A stretch of 64,000 bases of DNA from Phytophthora sp. 'mugwort' (Eukaryota > Oomycota > Peronosporomycetes > Peronosporales > Peronosporaceae), in assembly GCA_033558025.1 (NCBI GenBank), contig JAUCEF010000009.1, positions 992,001-1,056,000 of the forward strand, given 5' to 3'. A model generated the notes under the pieces. That model did not search any database. It was not told where the DNA came from and saw only the letters and a program-made list of their open reading frames with translations. A program made the position numbers and the translations under genes. The first letter of the stretch is position 1, and every line of letters starts with the position of its first letter. Below are positions 1-10,367 of the stretch, piece after piece.

Positions 1-720
1 TCCTCATACTTCTTCCTACACTCGTAGTATAAGCTCTTGGCCAAGCCCACAGGCGACCACATCAATGGAAAGTTATTCGCGGGTTAAGATGAACTTATCT
101 CGTAAGATTGCATTTGTATTGGCTCCACTATGGATGATTGTTGTCTCTCACCGTTCCGACGGTACTTAAGCGGGGCTCATATATACTTACAGGTGCAAAT
201 CTTCCAACAATGTGCCAAATATAAAATAGTCAATTATGTACGATAAACGAGGTGTTTCTGATTGAACCGATTTGAGGACGGATATCGTGCCACTCCAGCG
301 AACGCATGTGAGCATGCCTGTGATTTTCATGCCGTGTGCGTGGCAAGCGGAGGCTTCGCGCGCGAGGCTTAGGATTCTGTCACCGGCGAGCGTAACGAGC
401 ATTTAGGGCCTGGTTGCAACCGTGTCGGTATTAGTTTCAAGTTGGTCGCAAAGATACGTGCATTTTCTTGCAAACTATTGGTCAGTTAAAAATCGTTGGT
501 GTCGACCGGAGACACCCCGAAACACTGGTACCACAATAGTCGCGGGCTACACTGACGCGTTGCAAGTTTTGTCATTCTATGTCGTGGCAGCTTTAGTCGG
601 AGTGCGTGGCTGCAGCGGTAATTACGCTGACTGACGCTGTAAACGAGGACAGGGCAAATATACTGACGGAGACGGGATTGACTTCGACACCCTGCTGCGC
701 GATTCTGCGCAGGACGCATG

Positions 721-1876
721 GTTTTACAGAATCTTCGTTTCATGGAGGCCACTTTTCGGCAAATTTGCGTACTGGACTATATTAAAAATTTGGATACTGA
801 GATTTACCGTCGTCGATCGTTCGAGAAGCAAGTTGCTACAACGCTTTTATATTTTGTGCTCAAAAGGAGGGTTTAGAGAAGTGGCGCAAGTTTTCGGTAT
901 GAGCAAATCGTGGGTGGTAGTACGAGTTAACGAGGTTCTTAAGAACACGGCCCTTTCCTCGGATTACCGTCTACTTACTTGGTTGCTCAAGACGAGGTTA
1001 AATGGGAGGGTGATGCAGAGTGACTTCAGGCGTCGTGCGGGTATGCGCTAGTATGTAGCGCGGTCGATGGCATCCTGATTCCGTTACACGTTTTGCGGAT
1101 TATGTCGGGGCGGCTGTGCACTTGCAGTACGGTGGAGGAAGCAGGTAGGCTTGGACTTGTGGGGAACGACGCACGTTTTATAATGATTAGATTTGTTTGT
1201 TTTTCTTTCGCTAGCTACGACATGCATGCGCTCATGGAAGCACCTCGTGCTCTCCATGCGCTCCCTTACTGGGTAAGCTTCTTTTTTCTTTTGTGTATAC
1301 TTAATCTAAATGTAAGCAACGTTTCCTTTTTCATAAATTTGTTTTGTGCAGATACGCATCAGGTACGTAACCTTCGGCGGCTGCCTGCCATGCGCGTCTT
1401 GACCGTCCGAGGCAGCTTGCGCATCGCGGCATGTTGCATAGACCGCTGGCGTGCTCGGTCAGCACGCCCGTGAGGGGTATGGTCTAGGCGTGCTGACCGG
1501 CACGGCATGCTCGGCCTGACATGGTACTACAGGAACGGATATCCCATACTGAATGCTCAAGCTGTCGTCGACCATATGCAATGCTTTATTTCATTTGACA
1601 TCCGTTCTGGTTCGTGGAGCGACAGTAAGATTTGGAACGCGTCGATTTCGGGCAGCGCATAAAAAAGATACTTCCACCGGGTGGATTTATCATCGGTGAT
1701 GCAGGTTATACTTCATCGAACACAATGCTCACGCCCAACGAGGGGACGTATGTGGAGACTGCTATCAAAGACGAGCGTGAAGCTCTGTACAACAACATAG
1801 CATTACTCGCATGATTGTCGAATGCGCATTCGGTGATTTAAAAGATCGATTCAGAATACTGCTAAGATCCCCTTAA
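721..1876 (+). pseudogene. Harbinger-type DDE transposase, frameshifted
   Basis: Pieces in different frames resemble the DDE_Tnp_4 (PIF/Harbinger) transposase. A helix-turn-helix-like stretch near 866-960 reads GFREVAQVFGMSKSWV. The first catalytic Asp lies in a GSWSDSKIW motif near 1610-1636. The second Asp is in IIGDAGYT at 1689-1712. The catalytic Glu is in VECAFGDLKDRFRIL starting near 1817. All three acidic positions are still recognisable, but they are spread over at least two frames with stops between, so no active protein can be made. In the family the enzyme cuts and pastes the element using the DDE triad. Confidence 0.7.
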
Positions 1877-1945
1877 GCCAAACGGCTATGCAACATTTCG
1901 TCTACAATTGCGTCTTGTACGATCCTGCATACTATTGCCGATAAT

Positions 1946-2134
1946 ATGAGTAATGGCACTGAAATAATGGACGAGGAGGAGGATATTCTAAGCATGGACG
2001 ATGAAGAGTGCAATGATTTTGTTTATGAAACGCCGTCCTGTTTACGACAACTATCGAAGATAAAGGAGGCTGTCGAGAGACGTGCGAAAGGCAAAGACCT
2101 TCGCGACGATATCGAGAACCTATTATTCAGCTAG
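1946..2134 (+). CDS. Small acidic reading frame inside the Harbinger relic
   Basis: A 62-codon frame starts with ATG and is rich in Glu and Asp in its first half, with Lys and Arg later. It follows the catalytic Glu region of the transposase at 1817-1870. It may be the displaced C-terminal tail of the transposase or chance. No function is assigned, and nothing independent supports expression. Confidence 0.25.
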   Translation: MSNGTEIMDEEEDILSMDDEECNDFVYETPSCLRQLSKIKEAVERRAKGKDLRDDIENLLFS

Positions 2135-3291
2135 ACTAGACGTGTGTAGCGGTGTTGGGTCCAGCGAAGCGATCCGCAAGCAAAATCAACAGCGTTTTTA
2201 AAGTTTGCGTCTGCTCGCGAATTTCTTGCTTCTGGTTCTGAATTACCGCAGTAAGCTGTCTCATTCCTCGGGAATATGAGGCTTAGAGGCCATCGCCTAT
2301 CTAATAAGCCCCATTCGGTTCGATAGCGAATCCAACCCAAAAACAAAGCAAAAATGATGATTGTTATTAGTTAATGCAAATCAGCATTTAATTAGTACAA
2401 CAATGTATCACACCTTTCTCGATTACCTGGGCCGATGTAATCTTGTGTTTATTAGAGTAAAGCGTCTCTTCCTGTTCGGACGCCTCGCCATCCCTAGCAC
2501 GTGATTGACGTTTGTTTCAGCGTGATCGCTCATTTATCTCTTTAGCGTCGTTGTGATGACGTCCATCAAAGACACTTTCCGCGTCCATTCCGCGCGAAGA
2601 ACTCCAGTACAACAGCATCACATCAAGATTGGGAGGGTCGGATTTTTTGCCACAGAATCATTGACTGTGCGTTGACTGTCTCGCTTATACTCTGCCCAGC
2701 GACGCTTAATGCTTTCATGTACAGCAACGGGCACAAAACAGCAACAATACAAATTAAATAAAAGTATTATAAAACAAATCATCTTAGCACGCGTCGCTTG
2801 CCTTATTCTGGCGCTGAATGCTCGTAGTCGTGATCTCATTGTCCCTGCTAAGCCGCTTGGCTAGACCGATCTAGATCCCGTGCAACTCCAGCTTGTTGCG
2901 GGCTTGGTTAATCGCACTATTAAGCGATTTGTATATGTTGTATAGAGACACTTCGCCAGGGCAAATATAATATTAATAATAACAATACCTTGAATATGCT
3001 GGTCGTAACTTAAACAATAGATCGACAAGTTCGACAGTCCAGCACAGTGTCGTGGGCTGTACCAGCTCCTCACTGCGGACGCGAGGCAGCGCCTGCTCTT
3101 CACTGCACACAGGACGACGAATTCGTGGACGTCTTTATGCTCTCGATCGCCATCGAGGTCTTAATGTTTTTGATCTGGTTATTTGTAGTAACACCAAAAC
3201 ACTGACACGATTGCATGAAACCAAGTCATCGGTGTCAGGTGGACCACATGTTTCAAGACTGACACGTATACCAACGGTCGCAACCAGGCCC

Positions 3292-5436
3292 TTTGCGCTC
3301 GTTGTGTCTGGAGTCGGTGTCTCTCGGTCTAGTGTTCCCTAAAACTTGACTTATGGTTCGACCTTACGCCAGATTTATGTGCGCTTCGAGCAGCAAGTAC
3401 AAGCCGTCGTGCGACAGGTAGCCACGTCAACCACAGACTGCTACGATCTACCGGGCCACGGAGCTCGTGGATAATATGTTGTATCTGAGGTACGACGAGC
3501 TCACCGATGGATGTAGTTCTACGGTGTGGGCTTTGAGGGAATTACTAACACTATTACTACGCATGTACAGAAACAATAAACTGAGCACAGTTTAAAATAC
3601 TCGAACAAGCGCTCTTCGCACAGATGCTGGACTGCAGTGACAAAGGAGCTTCGTAAAAAGAGCAGCGTTGGAGTATCCAGCCGACAGTGCCAAGACGAGG
3701 TAAAAACATAACACTACCAACGGTCTTGAAATTCATTGCTTGATTGTAATGTTTGTACGCAATGGTGGTGTTGTGTTGAAGGCAGTGAAGCGCCAATGGG
3801 CGCCAAGGAGGCGCTTGGGCTCAGTCGCGCGGCCATCGAGGTCATTTTGGGCCTACGTGACGACGCGACCGCTCTCGTGCAACCGGGTCGGTCGTACCCG
3901 CCCAGGAAGACCCGGCTGAGCCCCGAGGAGATGGAGGCTGGAACAACAAAATGGCGAGCCAACCACCACGTTCGCCTGACTGCAACATACTGGATTTGGG
4001 ATTTTTAATGCGGTTCAATCCATACGGTATCGACAGCCTACGAACCAGATCGATAGGCTGCTTGCAGCAGTAGAGACTGCATTTAATAGCATAAATAAAA
4101 ATATAAATATCAAACCATAGAAAAATGCTTCCTCACTTTACAAAAAGTGCTGGAATGCATAATATATAACGAAGGGGCATGATCTTATGCACCCTCGGGT
4201 TCGTAAGTCCGTCGGGCCCAGTGGCGTTTGTCCGACGTCTTTAACAACAACAGTCTCAACTGTTGAAAATGGCTACAAAGCCCCGACAGCTCAGATTCTT
4301 AACCAATAAATCGTATTTTTTAATCTGCAGTTTTATTTGCTAAATCATTGTCTTAACTCGAGGTAGCAGCTGATTGGATATAATAATCTTGTGATTTGGC
4401 GCATATCGCAATAGCAGCCAATAAACCCCCACCTGAACAGACGCCTAATAGAAACTATTCGGCACGTTTCTGACTGTTGTGCTATTGAGAGATGGGTCAA
4501 TACATCGGGGTGATGGCGTCATAAAAATTGGTTGAATACCGCAAAATTCCTTGAGAATTACGAAATAAAACCCTTTTTCCTCTTGCAAAGCGCAGATTCC
4601 GTCAATGTTATTCACTTGCATAACGCCGTTATGAATAGCTAAGAAACGGAGCAATGACCGCGCTATGAGAAGCTATCCAACGTGGGTGCCCCAGTCTTTT
4701 ACGTGTTAGTGTAGTTATAACTAGACCAAATTACATGAATTGTGGGACAGAGAAGTACACAGGGAAAGATTTTACAACCGCTACAGCCATTTCAGACTTT
4801 ATGTACGTTCGCCGTCGCTAAGTTTTCCTAGTGCTAGCTAGCCAACGACCCGAACAAAATTTGTTGATGTGTAGGACTCTCGTCACTGTCCACAGGCACA
4901 GTGCATATTGCTGATTATCTTGGGGCACCAAACTCCATGTCTGCTGAAAGTACCAAGCTGACAACCGCCACTTCGAATCAGCAAAAGCAGCTCAGCAAAC
5001 AGACAGCGAACCTGCAGGTATTAATCGAATTGCTCAAGTAGCGCGAAACAAAAAGCTAAATCTATTTATCCAAGCAAGTACGTGGCTATATCATTACACA
5101 ATGCTATTTCTCTTTGATGTCGTTCACGTGCTGCTTGTGCTTTGGATTCGGAACCGTCAGTATTTGTCTTCCGAGGAGATGAATCTCCCGCTTCTATTGC
5201 GACGTCGGTTGGGTCAGTGAACAGCGTGGTGTCGTGGTTGTCGATATCAACGTTGCAGCGCGATGCTCGTTTGCGCAATATTGCTCACTTTCCTTGCTTC
5301 TTGTGAGCGTTTCAAAATTCGAAAGCGGTTTTTCCAATGTACGATGTGCACTCAACCACATTTTTGGCTCGGCTGTGATGAAAGTTATAGTCCTTCGACT
5401 AGCAGTTAAGTCAAGCTCATATTTTCGGCTTTCATA
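3292..5436. other. Non-coding, repeat-type DNA (left arm)
   Basis: No convincing gene is seen. A GC-richer island near 3775-3990 has a 90-codon frame that I do not recognise. Most of the rest is AT-rich and broken in all frames. Two of the rare differences between the IR1 arms fall here (TT near 4773, A near 4960), both in short homopolymers. Confidence 0.6.
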
Positions 5437-5985
5437 CTATGTTAGCACTGGATTCGATAAAGTGTAGCATGCACCCCCGAGTATGTATCCTCCATACGGT
5501 AAAATAATATCGATATGTAGCCCAAAGTGTGTATGACGCTGCCTAGATCTTCCAGGATACAGGATGCAAATCGAACGAAATAAAGCGCTTATATGGCCAA
5601 CGAAGGCTTGCCAATTCACTGCTGGATATCATTTTCGTAATACCAACACCCTAGTTTGTAAACCGAACTAGCCGAAGCAAAGTTCCATGTGTGGCGGCAC
5701 AAATAAGCATACCCCCACGCCGCTCAAACGCTTCCTGCTCGGCTGCCCCTGCATCGGCGGCAAGTATATGTAGCGCGGATAGGCATCCGCTATCGCTTTT
5801 AGCAACGCGTTAAGAGCTTTGCCTGCCCAGCATTTGGAAACCCCGAACGTTCCTGTAGTCTCGCGAAATCCACTCTTGAAATTCAGGCAGAACAAAGTGA
5901 CATAAATGCGCGTCTCGAACGAGAGCACGACGTAGGCAGCACGTGACGTGGCTCGAAGGGGACGTAGCAACTGTAAAAAAGACGT
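5437..5985 (-). pseudogene. Second Harbinger transposase relic (left arm)
   Basis: Reading the minus strand, 5970-5668 encodes a helix-turn-helix-like stretch (SGFRETTGTFGVSKCW) that parallels the one in the larger Harbinger element. 5619-5437 encodes ILPYGGYILGGACYTLSN, which aligns with the LPPGGFIIGDAGYTSSN block of that element. The catalytic Asp of GDAGY is lost: it reads GGACY here and GVACY in the other arm. Frames are interrupted, so this is a dead, partial copy from a different Harbinger subfamily. Confidence 0.6.
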
Positions 5986-6244
5986 AAGCTCTTATGAGTG
6001 AAGCCTAAGTTATCTTGAAACAATTGGATCCACTAGCATCGCGTCAGTATCTCGAGCAGGGAGAATGAGGATGTTGCTCTTATCTCTCTTGGCAGCCACA
6101 CAGACTACAGAGTTGACCGCAGCGACGCAAGTCCCTGTAGCACCGAGCAACGATGCACCTTCGTCACCCTCCATGTCCATTCTTGCCGTCTGCCGTTCTG
6201 GTTTCACTTGAGTTTGTTTCTGGATAATTTAATCTTCGCCATCG

Positions 6245-6819
6245 GTGTCGCTCTCGATTTTGGCAACGGCCTCGAAGATCTACAACGTCCCCGTGCACCA
6301 AGCTATTATATGGTGCATCGAGTGCTGGAACAGGATGCCAAGCTCGATTTTTGCTAACTGCTGGAAGCACACTGGAATTCTCGAGATCATGCCCGTGAGT
6401 ATACCCCAGATGAGCCTGGTGAGGAAGCAATTGCCCATGATTTACGCTCGATGGTGAGCCGATTGAGCCTGAATGAACCGATGACTATCGAGGACCTACT
6501 TAATCCGGAGGAGGAGAACATCATAGCGGAGAAACCAACGGACGAGGACTTTTGCAACATTGGCGACGACTCAGACGATGAGGACCAGGTGATCGCTGCT
6601 GAAGTCACACCAGCAGAGATGACCGCAGAAGAAATCAAGTTGGATCTCCAGTGTATCAGCAAATTTATCGCCCGCTGTGATGAATAGGGCTTGCCGACTG
6701 GCACGCTGCGTGGTCTGCGCGTTCTGCAGAGTGGATATCGAGAGGAGTTGAGTCGGAAGCAGGGGCCGCGTCAGCAAATGTCTCTCCTGAGCTACTTTAG
6801 GCCGTCCCCAAGCTCGTAG
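6245..6819 (+). pseudogene. pogo/Tigger-like transposase, C-terminal relic (left arm)
   Basis: The frame contains NVPVHQAIIWCIECWN and IFANCWKHTGIL, which match the end of the DDE_1 (pogo/Tigger) catalytic domain. A stretch with acidic runs follows (near 6451-6687). A TAG stop at 6685-6687 is followed in the same frame by a tail ending QMSLLSYFRP (6775-6804). That tail fits the PCNA-binding PIP-box pattern QxxLxxYF; a C-terminal PIP box is known in Drosophila pogo transposase. The N-terminal DNA-binding part and most of the DDE core are absent. A related relic lies in IR2 at 37270-37914. Confidence 0.6.
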
Positions 6820-7793
6820 ACTTACTTTACAGATTGGTCTTTCTCCATAGTTAAGCACCTCACTAAATGGATATTCTGTTTATTTCATTCCTATATGCTT
6901 ATAGTGGGGGAGAGGGATATTTGTATGAAGCGTGTATGGAGTAAATATTCTTATAAGAGGGAGATTCCCATAGAGGCGGAGAATATAGAGGGGCTTGTAT
7001 GTAGCATATTTACGTAATGGTCGGAAAGTGCGAAACCGTCACCATATGGTGAATTATTTTTAGATTCCGGTGATTGCCGGACAGTTCAAGAAATAAGTTG
7101 GAACAGCCTATACATAACCCTAATGAGCCGTGATTGGACGAATATGCAAAAGGGGTAACCCTCTCTAAAAACCCATACCCTACCGAAATGGGGTTCGGGT
7201 TTTCGCAACCGAATATGCTTCGTCTGTGTGTAATATGAGCAGCGAACGAATTGTTCTAATTCCTAAAAATATGATAAAAGAAAAGAGAGTGATTCTATGC
7301 CAAACTGATAATGAGGGGGTGAACGTCACATGAAACGACCAACGAGGGAGAGCTGTGGCGAGCGCGCGTAGCCACACAAACTCGTGTGGGTGCCCGCGAA
7401 GCAAGGCCGCGCGGTATTTGGGGAGGCGGGCCCAGTGCCGAGCTTTCCAGCGAGCCGAGCACTGTAGTGCGCAGTGAATCTTTCCTCGCAGGACGCAGCG
7501 ACTGCCTTTGCAAAGCAAAGCCCAAAACCGCGATGCTCGGGAGGGCTAGGGTTAAAAGGAGATGTGAGACCTTCTTTACAAAACTACAGTGTAAACGAAA
7601 AAATGTGACAGGGCTAGATGGGGACAGCAACACGTGCAAAAAGAAATTGGATGATAATAAGCAAATCAACAATAAATCTGCTCCCGTGAGCGGATTTTAT
7701 CTATCGAAAACAGATTAAAAATATAAAATTGGAGAGCTAAGCGGACTAGAAGTACATGTACTCCTTCAGCTAACCCTCTAGTACACGTTCACC
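6820..7793. other. AT-rich non-coding stretch downstream of the left GH3 gene
   Basis: No gene is recognised. Small perfect palindromes occur, for example CACCATATGGTG near 7041 and a TCCGG..CCGGA stem-loop near 7065. A one-base C length difference from the other arm lies near 6867. The last few hundred bases presumably hold the 3' UTR and polyadenylation region of the minus-strand GH3 gene. Confidence 0.5.
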
Positions 7794-10160
7794 TTACCAC
7801 GGCTCCTCGAACGTCCCGAACGGGTACTCGCCCGTGCTGAGCGAAAAGGTGGCGCACAGCCGGTTGGCCGGCGCCGTCTCGTTGTACACGTCGCAGTCCG
7901 TCTCGGGCTTGATGGCCACAACGAAGTCGCAGTCCTCGGCCACTTTCTTAAGGCCGTGGCCCACCTGCGGGTAGTACACACTCCAGTCGTCGGCCGTGAG
8001 CGTGAAGTTGACGTTCTGCGTCTGGCCAGGCTCGAGGCTGATCTTGGAGAACTTCTTCAGCTGCTTCATCTCCGGCACGTTCAGCGAGTTGAACGGCTGA
8101 ATGAGGAACAGCATGACCGTCTCTTTGCCAGCTACGCTACCGGAGTTCGTCACGTCCACGGATGCCACGACGTCTTCCGTCGAAGATGCGACGATGTTGC
8201 GGCTCAGCCGAACCTCGGAGTAGGTGAACTCGGTGTAGCTGAGACCCGTGCCGAAGTCCCACTGATTCTCGCAGTAGTAGGCGCTGTCGGACTCCTGCGT
8301 CTGGCACATGCTGGTCACAGGGTGATTGTATGTCATCTGGATGTTGGCCGGGTCCTTCGGGTACGTGATCGGCATGCGGCCGCTCGGGTTCACCTTGCCG
8401 TAGATAATCTCGGCCATGGCCTGGCCGCCGAGTTCGCACGCCAGCAGACCGTTCACCACGGCGTGCACGTTCTCGGGCAGGTCGCCCAGTAGACGCGGTC
8501 GGCCCTCGAACAGCACCAGGATTACCTTGGTCCCCGTGGATGCCAGCTCCTTCACGTACTCGATCTGGCCAGCGGGCAGCGCCAGGTCGTCAATGTCTCC
8601 GGGTTTCTCGGCGTACGTGTCCTCGCCGATTACAGCGATGGTGTACTCGGCCTGGTTGGCCATCTCCTTGGCCGTGGCCAGGTCCGCGTCGGAGTACGAT
8701 CCGTTCGGGTGCAGGCCGTTGAAGAAGTTGAAGCTGTCGTTGCCGACGAGATTCTCCATGGCCGACTTGACCGTGATACCCTTGGTGAGCAGGTGGTCCT
8801 GGTCGCTGTATCCCTGCCAGGTGATGGTCCAGCCGCCGCACATACGGCCGATGTTGTCGGCGGTGAAGCCCGTGAGAAATACCGACGCGTCCTCCTTGAT
8901 CGGCAGTGTGCTGTCGTTGTTCTGCAGTAGCACGATGGACTCGCGCGCTAGTTCCAGTGCCGCCGAGATGTCGTCGTCGTTGCCGATGAGCGCGAGGTTC
9001 TCCTCGCCGGGCACGGGCGTCTCATACAGACCCAGTTGCAGCTTCATCTTGACCACGCGACGGGCAGACGCTTTGAGACGCTCGCGGAACTGCGGGCTGT
9101 CCTCCAGCAACACCTTCGTGTTGTTATAGAAGCTCGTGTCCTGCGCCACCATACTCATGTCCACAGACGCGCGTGTGAGCGAGATGCGCGTGGCCTCGGT
9201 CTCATTGCGCGCGGTGCGGTGGAAGTCCGTGAGCTGGTTGATCTCGGCGTAGTCCGTCACCATCATACCGTCGAAGCCCAGGTCGTCGCGCAGCAGCGCA
9301 TTCATGAGCTTGGTGTTCGACACGGTGGGCACGCCGTTGATGGAGATGTAGTTCTCCATGGCGCTGATCACGCCGGCGTCCACTGCGGCCTTGAAGGGCG
9401 GGAAGAAGTAGTTCATCATGTCGTAGTCTGACACCGTCACGGCGTCCTTGTCGTGGCCCGACGGCGTCTTCGGATAAACGATCCAGTGCTTCATGCAGGC
9501 AGCAGTGTGGTTGTTGCTCTGCAGGCCGCGGATGATGGAATCGCCCATGACGGAGTTCAGGTGCGGGTCCTCGCTGAACGTCTCGAACGTGCGCGCCCAG
9601 AGCGGGTTGCGCGAGATGCCGAGAATGGGTCCGAAGACCCATGGCACGCCCGACGCCTCCGTGTCGCGGCCGGTGATGCGGCCCTGCTCGTAGACGAGGT
9701 CGGGGTTGAACGACGCGCCGCCGTTGATCTGCTGACCGAACAGCACCGCGTCCTTCACGAAGATGGCGCCGTGCACCGAGTCCACGCCGTATACCATCGG
9801 GTGGCCGCCGTTCTCCTCCATCGTGATCTCCTGGATCCTTGTAATCACCTCGCGCCACTCGTCGGCCGTCCACATATACGTGCCGTTCACGGGTCCGTTC
9901 ATGAACGGACTAGTGAGGTACGAGCCCACGCGCATCTTAGCGTACGCGCGCACCTTGTCGTCGTCGATCTTGTTATCGTCCGTAAGGAGCTGGTTGATGT
10001 CGATTTGGGTCATCTGACCAATGATATCGTCGTCGGTGAAGGTCGCCATGATGGCATCAGCTCGCTCGTCCCATTGGTCTGCGGAAACAATAGAAGCGCC
10101 CTGCTGCGCGGCGAGGCCGAGGGCCGTGCACAGCACTGCTGCGAACCACGATTTGAGCAT
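7794..10160 (-). CDS. Secreted GH3 beta-glucosidase (left copy)
   Basis: Intact 788-aa protein. The frame runs 18 codons further upstream but has no ATG there (it opens with TTG), so I start at the ATG that opens a signal peptide (about residues 1-26). The N-terminal GH3 domain shows HPMVYGVDSVHGA (120-132), an MKHW motif (223-226) and LGFDGMMVTDYAEI, with the catalytic nucleophile at Asp303 in VTDY. The second domain and a fibronectin-III-like C-terminus follow, including FGTGLSYTEF. By family it releases glucose from beta-linked gluco-oligosaccharides outside the cell, such as cellobiose or other wall glucans; exact specificity is not readable. No introns are needed. It is transcribed away from the palindrome centre. 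Confidence 0.93.
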   Translation of the reverse strand: MLKSWFAAVLCTALGLAAQQGASIVSADQWDERADAIMATFTDDDIIGQMTQIDINQLLTDDNKIDDDKVRAYAKMRVGSYLTSPFMNGPVNGTYMWTADEWREVITRIQEITMEENGGHPMVYGVDSVHGAIFVKDAVLFGQQINGGASFNPDLVYEQGRITGRDTEASGVPWVFGPILGISRNPLWARTFETFSEDPHLNSVMGDSIIRGLQSNNHTAACMKHWIVYPKTPSGHDKDAVTVSDYDMMNYFFPPFKAAVDAGVISAMENYISINGVPTVSNTKLMNALLRDDLGFDGMMVTDYAEINQLTDFHRTARNETEATRISLTRASVDMSMVAQDTSFYNNTKVLLEDSPQFRERLKASARRVVKMKLQLGLYETPVPGEENLALIGNDDDISAALELARESIVLLQNNDSTLPIKEDASVFLTGFTADNIGRMCGGWTITWQGYSDQDHLLTKGITVKSAMENLVGNDSFNFFNGLHPNGSYSDADLATAKEMANQAEYTIAVIGEDTYAEKPGDIDDLALPAGQIEYVKELASTGTKVILVLFEGRPRLLGDLPENVHAVVNGLLACELGGQAMAEIIYGKVNPSGRMPITYPKDPANIQMTYNHPVTSMCQTQESDSAYYCENQWDFGTGLSYTEFTYSEVRLSRNIVASSTEDVVASVDVTNSGSVAGKETVMLFLIQPFNSLNVPEMKQLKKFSKISLEPGQTQNVNFTLTADDWSVYYPQVGHGLKKVAEDCDFVVAIKPETDCDVYNETAPANRLCATFSLSTGEYPFGTFEEPW

Positions 10161-10219
10161 GGCTATAGCTGGTTTCCTTGGACGAGACTTGTTGTTGTTG
10201 TGGAAGGAAGGCAAAAAAA

Positions 10220-10226
10220 AAAGTGA
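10220..10226 (-). promoter_or_regulatory. Oomycete-type initiator of left GH3 gene
   Basis: On the minus strand GCTCACTTTTTTTTTTGCC contains TCACTTT, matching the oomycete initiator TCAYTYY. It lies 60 nt before the ATG at 10160. The T tract has the same length in the other arm. Confidence 0.6.
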
Positions 10227-10367
10227 GCAGCTTTGTCGATGTAGAGCTCAATTCGCTTTGCTCGGCGACGATCATCAAGGTCTGCCAAGTGGGGCTTCTC
10301 TGGGGGGGGGGGGTCTTTGTCTCTGAAGCTATAATCCAACCTCTATTCAAGTTGCATGCCTCCGCAC

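Larger units (their letters stand above)
406..3291 (+). mobile_element. PIF/Harbinger-like DNA transposon, decayed (left arm copy)
   Basis: Imperfect terminal inverted repeats are visible at 406-445 (starts GGGCCTGGTTGCAACCG) and 3252-3291 (its complement starts GGGCCTGGTTGCGACCG). TTA precedes the left end and TTT follows the right end, close to the 3-bp TWA target duplication known for PIF/Harbinger elements. Inside lie a broken DDE transposase (721-1876) and a small acidic reading frame (1946-2134). The rest of the interior (2135-3251) shows only short chance reading frames. The element boundaries are my inference from one imperfect repeat pair. Confidence 0.6.
1..10367. repeat. IR1 left arm: giant inverted duplication carrying a GH3 gene
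   Basis: The whole stretch is the reverse complement of 12090-22447. Matching positions add up to 22448 at the outer end and 22457 at the inner end, so only a few small indels separate the arms. Differences read directly: TT extra near 4773, A extra near 4960, C extra near 6867, a G run of 12 here against 7 in the other arm (near 10302-10313), and substitutions near 5011, 5485, 5950 and 10360. Identity is therefore about 99.9%. The inner boundary is sharp at 10367/12090. Position 1 still matches 22447, so the arm probably continues outside the window. The arm contains a Harbinger element, a second Harbinger relic, a pogo relic and the GH3 gene. Confidence 0.97.

Noticed and set aside
7540..7560. 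Telomere-like TAGGGTTA and CCCTAA motifs near 7110, 7545 and the mirror region
   Set aside because: Single isolated motifs, no tandem array; not a telomere remnant.
8416..9431. Long open frames antisense to the GH3 gene (up to 257 codons), mirrored in the right arm
   Set aside because: They are a by-product of GC-rich codon use in the GH3 gene and have repetitive Arg/Val/His-rich translations without domain features.
10161..10214. N-terminal extension of the GH3 protein (18 residues)
   Set aside because: It opens with TTG, not ATG, overlaps the likely transcription start and would bury the signal peptide.
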